Positions 57,815-64,000 of a stretch of DNA of 64,000 nucleotides are shown here, in pieces (the stretch's first letter is position 1; each line of letters starts with the position of its first letter). This stretch comes from Phlyctochytrium arcticum (taxonomy: Eukaryota > Chytridiomycota > Chytridiomycetes > Chytridiales > Chytridiaceae): contig JAHLKI010000022.1 in assembly GCA_025602905.1 (NCBI GenBank), positions 310,001 through 374,000 on the forward strand, in the 5' to 3' direction. The notes under the pieces are model-generated. The model did no database searches. It saw only the letters and a list, made by a program, of their open reading frames with translations, and was not told the DNA's origin. A program made the position numbers and the translations under genes.

Positions 57815-58479
57815 TGTATGGCTCTATGGCTAACCTTTGCAACGTCAAATCCAGTCAAATCCAGAACTTGGCCCAAAAAATTGGCAGCCAGCACCGAGCC
57901 CTAGCCCCGCAATCCATCGGAATTCACCGGAGGTTCATAAGTGGCCAGACCCGGCCTCACCCGACGTATATAATCTGCGACCCCGGGGATCCCTGAGATG
58001 ATCTTTACCCAGCTCGCCAAGATCATCCTGGGATAGTAGATTATGGACGAAAGTGAAATCACTGGTGAAATCCAAGTTTCCTTGGACGGCATGTCCAGAC
58101 AACTTGAGCAGCGCATTCTTTTAGCCCATCAATTCGCACACGTTTCGAGCAGATCGCAGCGCCAGACAGCAGACACCAGAGCAGCATACCACTTGCAGAT
58201 ATAGTCTGATATACCATCTCAGAAGTGTGACCATAGTCACACAGATTACAGTAGGTTTGATCACCAATGTGGGAGAGCACGCGTTTTGACACTCCAATTA
58301 TTGGCTCTAGAAAACATTGATTTGCCGCAAATGAAATTTTTCGAACAGATTTCTGTCATGTTAGGGGAGGAAAGGTGTGCAGATCCGACCCGGAAGTCTG
58401 CTAGGAAAATTGCATCAAAACCACCGGAGACCCTCTAAGCGCCGGCCGCAAAACACGCAGCAGTTGCACGTCGAAAGAG
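57815..58479. other. Intergenic, no gene seen
   Basis: Upstream region of the uL4m gene running into transposon relics. Nothing recognised. Confidence 0.45.
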
Positions 58480-59230
58480 ATGGGGATCAACCTGGGGGAT
58501 CAAGCTTTGCCCGATTCTTTTAGAGTGAATGAAGATATCCCATTTATAGATACGAACCTCAAAACTTTGATGTCCTTAGACAGCATGCTGATCAGCGTGA
58601 AATGGTTACCTGCCTTAGTTACATTTCCGACGCTTTATCGATTTTTCTCACTTTTGAAAACCACTCACCCCAAGATACCCCATTTATGGTTGGATACGAA
58701 ACTCAAGACGTTGATGTCCTTAGACAGCATTCTGATCAGCGTGAAATGGACACCTCCCTTAGTTACATTTCCGACGCTTTTACCGAGTTTTTCTCACTTT
58801 TGAAAAACAAAACCAAGACTTCCTTCCCCACCGCCCCCGAACACGAGTCTCTCGTTCTCAAGGCCGCCGCCAACAATCGACTGATGGAACTCACCTACCC
58901 CAAGGTTTCCACCTACGTCCCCGACTGCGGACCCCTCCCCGACTCATTGTCCGCGGCACGGCTGGCACCGGCAAGTCCTTCTTGATTACCGCAATCAAAA
59001 AAACTTTAGATGCCATTGCCCGTCAGGCCGGTCGCCGTTGTCCCTATGTTGTAATGGCTCCAACCGGTGTCGCCGCTTTCAACGTGAAGGGCGAAACCAT
59101 TCATGCCGATCGATCAAGAAATTTGCTCCACTTTTCGACAGCTGCCTGCCACCCAGCGAGAGTCGCTAAGTGACCTGTTCTTTTGTTCAGCATTTATAGA
59201 ACATGACTACAGTATTCTTATGCCTATTTG
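58480..59230 (+). pseudogene. Helitron PIF1-like helicase relic
   Basis: The plus strand encodes V-R-G-T-A-G-T-G-K-S-F-L-I-T-A-I (Walker A, about 58949) followed by M-A-P-T-G-V-A-A-F-N-V-K-G-E-T-I-H-A. This is the PIF1-type helicase core of Helitrons. The reading frame shifts near 58940 and again near 59105, where P-I-D-Q-E-I-C-S-T-F continues in another frame. A 130-nt internal tandem duplication lies upstream (about 58540-58810). It is a dead fragment of a rolling-circle transposon. Confidence 0.75.
58540..58810 (+). repeat. Two-copy tandem duplication, about 135 nt per unit
   Basis: Both units contain GATGTCCTTAGACAGCAT, CTGATCAGCGTGAAATGG, TTAGTTACATTTCCGACGCTTT and TTTTTCTCACTTTTGAAAA in the same order (first about 58568-58662, second about 58711-58806). 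Substitutions are few, so the duplication looks young relative to the surrounding decay. Confidence 0.85.
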
Positions 59231-59418
59231 GTCGGCAGCGTTTCCCGGTTTCGCGATTTATTTGGTAAAGTTGCGGCCAGTGCGGCGAACGATGCTGCTG
59301 ACTTTGATTTTCCTGGCCTGGAAAAACAACCGAGTGGCCATCATAGAGAAGATGAAGAACTCATCGAACTTGCCCGCCTTTCACCGGGTAATCATTCAGT
59401 GGCTCGTTCAAGTTTTCG

Positions 59419-59982
59419 ATGCACATGGACTCTCTCTTGTGTGATACTAGGACATGGACCGAAAACTGTTCTGGATGGTGCCCCCCCCCCATCTCCCAGA
59501 TCTATTTCGCCGTCTTGATATACTATCAGATCATCCGCGCTATGGATGATGCTGGTATAGCCACCTCCGACATGGTACTCTTTTTGACTATCTTTGAACG
59601 GCACTTCCCCACCTCCGACCTCTGGATCCCCGGCGTTGTACATATGGACACCCGAATTCACATAACCCACCCAATATTGCGGAACTATCCCGGGGCAGAA
59701 GATGCTTTTTGTGTAGTATCATTCTGTAACGAAAGTGTGCGGCCGACACTGCAAGAGGAGCTGACCCAGTTTACAAGCCCCTCTAACGAGGGCGGAATTT
59801 TCACATGTGGTACCATCATTTCAGAAGCCGAGATATTCGCCATTTGCGGTGGTGTCATGGAGATCCAAGATGAGGATAGAATGGATGAAACATCTTCCCA
59901 CCAATATGAGGCTGTAAAGATCCTTCCATCCTTGTCGTCGAAAAATATGTCGACCATTGCTCCGAGTAAAGCTCTGATGTAA
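59419..59982 (+). CDS. Uncharacterised open reading frame, 187 codons
   Basis: I do not recognise it. It runs in one frame to a TAA at 59980-59982 through a C(9) run at about 59482. The composition after residue 60 looks protein-like (G-G-I-F-T-C-G-T-I-I-S-E-A-E-I-F-A-I-C-G-G). It follows Helitron relics and could be a further transposon piece or the 3' exon of a captured gene. The first 25 residues are doubtful. Confidence 0.3.
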   Translation: MHMDSLLCDTRTWTENCSGWCPPPISQIYFAVLIYYQIIRAMDDAGIATSDMVLFLTIFERHFPTSDLWIPGVVHMDTRIHITHPILRNYPGAEDAFCVVSFCNESVRPTLQEELTQFTSPSNEGGIFTCGTIISEAEIFAICGGVMEIQDEDRMDETSSHQYEAVKILPSLSSKNMSTIAPSKALM

Positions 59983-60146
59983 ACATTTACCTCGTCTACA
60001 TTTTATCGTGCCGTTCTGTACAAGAGCTAGCAAAACGTATATGCTATGCTATGCCTTTCGGTCCCCTCAACTAATTGATGCCATGAGAATGGCAACTGCT
60101 TGGCGAACTCAAATATTTATAATTTAAAAAGACAAATACACCCGGA

Positions 60147-60769
60147 TCAACTTCCTGATGCACACCCCCGACACCTAAAGAGTGCAACCAAACACTTTTA
60201 GTCGATAGCGGGAGGAATTTCTACATCACAAAGACAACTCACCCGCAATGCAGGCACTCGACCGCCTTCTCATCCCGTAACTTATCCCGCGGCACCCGAC
60301 ATATGCACATTGTTCCGTAATTGGTATCTCTTGGCTGAATACACCGCAAGCAGCACAGCTTCTCATATCCCGTCTTTTTCCATTTCGCAATCAGCTTGTC
60401 GTCGGCGTAGCCTTCCTTCAAGAGCCAATTGTACAGTTCACGGGATATAGCCTTTCGTCGGTAAAACATGTCGTAGATGTAGCGGGAGCGTTGGTGGTGG
60501 AGACGGAACACAGACCAGAGTGATTCGGATTTTCGTTTTCCTTCGTGACCTTCATTTTCGGCTATTGATTGATGGGGGTGATCGATTAGTACGAGACCTT
60601 TTCATGTGCAAAAATCATGTCCCGTCCGTCCGCGACCTTGGGCGATTCCAAGAACTGCCTTCATTCGCTGCTTACCATCTCTCATCTTTGTCTGCAACTC
60701 GTTGAGAGTTGGCTCTACTAGGTCAAAACCTTCTGGGGGCTGTTTACGTCCTCTTCGAATCTTGGGCAT
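60147..60769 (-). CDS. BUD31: Spliceosome-associated protein BUD31 (G10)
   Basis: Three exons (60676-60769, 60243-60561, 60147-60174) encode 146 aa, the family's usual size. It opens [15 protein letters not shown] and contains [20 protein letters not shown]. It ends with the zinc-binding cluster C-C-L-R-C-I-Q..C-I-C-R-V-P..C-L-H-C-G, with G-C-R-G-C supplied by the last exon. BUD31 is a core component of the activated spliceosome, near the NineTeen complex. The final coding exon is only 28 nt, but the splice restores the invariant C-terminal zinc ligands, so the model is firm. Confidence 0.96.
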
Positions 60770-61622
60770 GGTTGTAGTGTACTGGGGGATTCTGGATGTG
60801 TGCCTCTATAGGTTCTCAAAGTGTCCGAATCAAGTGAAGTATTCAAAAGTAGTTGCAACTCTGACCGAAATGCGAGAGAGATCAACGAAATTCCTAGTGC
60901 GAAAGTTTCGATTGCCCAAAAACTCGGGGCAAAAGCTAGGGCTGGCATTTCAAAACTGACATTTTGACACTGCAAGAGCTCGCAAAGTTCAGCAGAGGTA
61001 TGCACTCTCTGGATATTATGGACGAACTTCTAGTTTTGCCTTGACTGGCGCAGAGGTTTCATAGAAGGCATTCCGGAAAAAACCACGCTTGTAAGGCGCA
61101 CATCTGCCACATCAAGCGCTTCACATCGGGATGTCCACTTCCTTCTCGCGCATTAGAGCCAAAAGTCTCCCTGGAGTATCTATCCACAGCACACCTCAAC
61201 ATAAAGCCAGCCTAAATCATGCATTTTAGGCTCTTTGTTGGAAGGATTTCGTCGCATGAACAGATGGCTTCCCAGCGACCACCGAGTCAGCAATCACTCA
61301 ATGTGGAGTCGCCTCACGCATCGGACCCGCTCGACCAGCCTGCAGAATAGAATAGGATAGTGGCCCATGGAGATTGCTGTCCAAAGCCTAATAATAATGC
61401 CTGAATGGTTGACGGGTGAGAGATTGAATCCCAACAAGATTGATTCCGGGAAAAACGAAAGTTGCGAGCACAAATTATTTCCCAAGCCACGGGTTCCGCG
61501 GCAAGACCAAAAGTACCCCACCTGACCCACTTTCTTTGTTGTTGGGACATTGGGCATTCCTACGGCGACGATTACATTGACATCTATTTAGTATCCAGTC
61601 GGGAAAGTAGTGCATCAACCAA
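60770..61622. other. Intergenic, no gene seen
   Basis: Divergent promoter region between BUD31 and BCKDHA. Short frames only, none with motifs. Confidence 0.5.
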
Positions 61623-63421
61623 ATGGCCAGTCTCATCCGTCCATATCTGCTCAAGGGCGCCCGGCGAGGTTCCACGGCGCTGCTGTCGAGAATCCCACCA
61701 TCTTGCCAGGTAATTGTTCCCGCAAACAATGACTTTGTGAAAGAGGATGCTAACTTTGTCCCTACTCCATAGCGTCTATCCACCAAGACAGCTGTCCTCC
61801 GCCAGGCTGCATCGGCGGCTGCCGCCGCTACTCCCCCAGACGCTGCTCACCGCGTCAACTTTCCCGGAGCCAATGAATCCTACTATACTGAACAGATGGA
61901 GTTTGTCCGGGACTATGCCCCACTACCCACATACCGAGTCCTGGATCAGGACGGAAACGTAATGGATGAGGCCCAGGACCCTCAGGTCCGTATCATTGGA
62001 AATCTGTGCAAAACGAACATCGCAACTGACATATTGTTTATAACAGCTGTCAAAAGAAGTGTGCCGGAAAATGTACACGTCCATGTTGACTTTGAATGCA
62101 ATGGACCTGATCTTGTACGAGGCTCAACGACAGGGTCGTATCTCCTTTTACATGACGAGCTACGGAGAGGAAGCAACACATATGGGAAGTGCTGCTGCTC
62201 TTACCTTGGACGATGTCATCTACGGGTAAAGTACACAGGTATTCCCGCGTACGAGAGCACACGGGCTAATGTGCGTGATGATAATAGGCAGTACCGTGAG
62301 GCGGGTGTACTCATGTACCGTGGATTCACACTAGAACAATTCATGAACCAATGCTACTCGAACGAACTTGACTTTGGCAAGGGTCGTCAAATGCCTGTCC
62401 ACTACGGTTCTCGGGAATTAAACTTTCAAACCATCTCCTCTCCTCTGGGCACGCAATTACCACAGGCTGCTGGATCAGCCTACGCACTCAAGCGCAGTGG
62501 GAAGGATGCGTGTGTCGTCTGTTTCTTTGGAGAGGGTGCTGCTTCAGAAGGTGACTTCCATGCTGCCTTGAACATTGCTGCCACCACCGAAAGCCCCGTC
62601 TTGTTTTTCTGGTAAGCACGAGCAAACATTCTGCCCACTCCCTGGTACTAAATGGCACTAATCAGCCGAAACAACGGTTATGCCATCTCAACACCCGCCA
62701 AGGAGCAGTACCGCGGTGACGGAATCGGTATGTCTTAACGAACCACGCGTTTGTTTGAAAACACTTGCTAATAACAGTCTTTTAATTCCAGCATCACGAG
62801 GACATGGTTACGGCATGGATACCGTGCGAGTGGACGGAAACGATGCCCTGGCTGTCTACAATGTTGTCAAGGAAGCGCGTCGTCGGGCCATTACTGAGAG
62901 CCGACCCATCCTGATTGAGGCCTTGACTTACCGGTAAGTCTCTACCCTCCTCTGTACGCAAAGATGCATCACGTACTTAATCGGGAATGTTCCTCCAACC
63001 ATAGTGTCGGCCACCACAGTACATCTGACGACTCATCCGCCTACCGGTCAAAGACGGTTCGTTTTTCTTTAAAAGAATCAATTACTCCATATTTTTGATC
63101 ACTTACCATCTTTTCGCAATACAGGAGGTCAGCGACTGGATGAAACAAGACAGCCCCATCAGCCGATTCCGCAAATACCTCGAAAAGAAAAACTACTGGT
63201 CCGAAGCCGAAGAACAGAGTTTCAAAAAGGACATTCGTTCTCAAATCCTTAAAGCCTTTGCGGCCGGTGAGAAAGTCAAGAAACCTTCCGTCAAACACTT
63301 GTTTACCGACGTGTATGCGGGTGAACAGCCTTGGAACCTCAAAGAACAGAAAGTGGAGTTGGAGCGGTTGATGGAGAAGTTTCCCAAGGAGTATGATGAT
63401 TCTGCTCATGGTGACAAATAG
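61623..63421 (+). CDS. BCKDHA: Branched-chain 2-oxoacid dehydrogenase E1 alpha subunit
   Basis: Eight exons (61623-61709, 61773-61985, 62047-62225, 62288-62611, 62666-62727, 62792-62933, 63005-63056, 63125-63421) encode 451 aa. The N terminus ([15 protein letters not shown]) is a mitochondrial presequence. Family features are [16 protein letters not shown], the thiamine-diphosphate motif [16 protein letters not shown] (ending R-N-N-G-Y-A-I-S) and the regulatory phosphoserine loop [13 protein letters not shown]. With E1 beta it decarboxylates 2-oxo acids of Val, Leu and Ile in the mitochondrial matrix. The seventh exon ends at a weak GTTCGT donor. Confidence 0.95.
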
Positions 63422-63731
63422 GCTGGTCTCCATACCCCACCTCTTTTCTTTTAGATAGATTTTGATGAAATTTTGTTTTTGATTGGGAGGACACCACACA
63501 CACACACTTTTTTTTTGTTTATTTGATTTTTAGACTGCGATTTCTCTTTCCTTTTTCAAACTCTTTTTTGCATTTTCCGCTCTTTCGCCTTTGTTTTACA
63601 TACAATGCTATTGCTTGATACCATCCAGGAGACTTTTGCCAATGTGACTCGAGTATACACGCATGAATTCAAAATCAAGAATAAATTACAAAATTAGAAT
63701 AAAATAAAATGGTTACAAGGGGAATGCTGGT
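63422..63731. other. Convergent intergenic region
   Basis: 3' flanks of BCKDHA and the RGG-box gene, T-rich with a short CA run near 63495. No gene seen. Confidence 0.5.
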
Positions 63732-64000
63732 TTATCGGCCTACGCGGCCTCGCTGCTGCCAAGGTTGAGAGCTTCGGGAGCGGTCGCCGCCAAAGGTACT
63801 ACCAGAACCATTGCCTCGATCGCCGAATCCGCCTGAGGCACCTCGGTCCCCTCGGTCGCCGCCAAACCCTCCTCGGCCACCTCGGTCACCGCCACGGTCA
63901 CCGCCACGGTCGCCGCCGAACCCACCACGGCCACCCCGGTCACCGCCCCGGTCACCACGGTCACCACCACCACCACCGCCACCACGAATCTTGATATCCG
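63732..64000 (-). CDS. RGG-box RNA-binding protein, C-terminal part (cut by window edge)
   Basis: From the window edge the minus strand reads D-I-K-I-R-G-G-G-G, then repeated G-G-D-R-G-G-D-R-G-G-R-G-G-F-G units, ending R-S-R-S-S-Q-P-W and a TAA at 63732-63734. The frame is open for its whole length. R-G-G boxes bind RNA and are arginine-methylated. Such a tail is common in RNA-binding proteins of the FUS, nucleolin, Ded1 and Gar1 types, but the N-terminal domain is outside the window. The other frame over this stretch is a shadow. Confidence 0.7.
   Translation of the reverse strand, partial: DIKIRGGGGGGGDRGDRGGDRGGRGGFGGDRGGDRGGDRGGRGGFGGDRGDRGASGGFGDRGNGSGSTFGGDRSRSSQPWQQRGRVGR

Noticed and set aside
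63740..63985. Minus-strand Val/Ala-rich 81-codon frame
   Set aside because: It is another frame of the GGTGACCGT-type repeat. The R-G-G frame on the same strand is the coding one.

Overview
This is a eukaryotic, almost certainly fungal, nuclear window. Genes are split by short introns (about 54-75 nt) with GTAAGT-like donors, CTGAC/CTAAC-like branch points and CAG/TAG acceptors. Gene content is fungal and compact: BUD31, mitochondrial uL4, TRM8, branched-chain keto acid dehydrogenase E1 alpha, a Pcs60-type acyl-CoA ligase, FIT2/Scs3 and an End3-like protein. A presenilin-family protein and a RUS/DUF647 protein are present; both are uncommon or absent in Dikarya. Merlin/IS1595-like, LINE, Helitron and gag-like remnants also occur. 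Together these suggest an early-diverging (zoosporic, chytrid-like) fungus. That placement is inference.

Layout. 0-3 kb: a polyQ hypothetical gene and an F-box protein gene, both on the minus strand. 3.9-5.2 kb: a quinone oxidoreductase. 5.4-7.2 kb: decayed transposons (a replicase/transposase-like remnant, a LINE reverse-transcriptase piece and a Merlin-type transposase). 7.4-10.3 kb: acyl-CoA-binding protein and a large PLP decarboxylase resembling bacterial PanP. 10.6-15.2 kb: two inverted tRNA-Ala(AGC) genes bracketing a PH-domain gene whose 3' end has been tandemly copied about five times. 15.5-18 kb: a membrane alpha/beta hydrolase. 18.7-21 kb: RUS family protein. 21.8 kb: tRNA-Ala(CGC). 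22-24 kb: divergent FIT2 and END3-like genes. 24-27.4 kb: a helical/coiled-coil protein. 27.7-30.3 kb: a MYND zinc finger fused to presenilin. 31.7-36.8 kb: a large RhoGAP. 37.3-42.6 kb: three lipid genes (NAPE-PLD-like, ELO elongase, peroxisomal acyl-CoA ligase). 43-45 kb: ferric reductase. 45.3-47.3 kb: a C2H2 transcription factor with polyQ/polyA tracts. 48.2-55 kb: gene-poor, repeat-rich DNA between two identical inverted tRNA-Cys genes, with a minisatellite transcription unit and gag and Helitron relics. 55.3-57.8 kb: TRM8 and mitochondrial uL4. 58.5-60 kb: Helitron helicase relic. 60.1-60.8 kb: BUD31. 61.6-63.4 kb: BCKDHA. 63.7 kb to the end: 3' part of an RGG-box protein.

Functionally, many genes concern lipids: acyl-CoA binding, elongation, CoA activation, N-acylethanolamine release and lipid-droplet formation. 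Others serve endocytosis and cytoskeleton (End3, RhoGAP) and core RNA or mitochondrial work. Exon structures were inferred by eye from splice consensus and reading-frame continuity. The most striking single locus is the MYND-presenilin fusion, which retains both catalytic aspartates.
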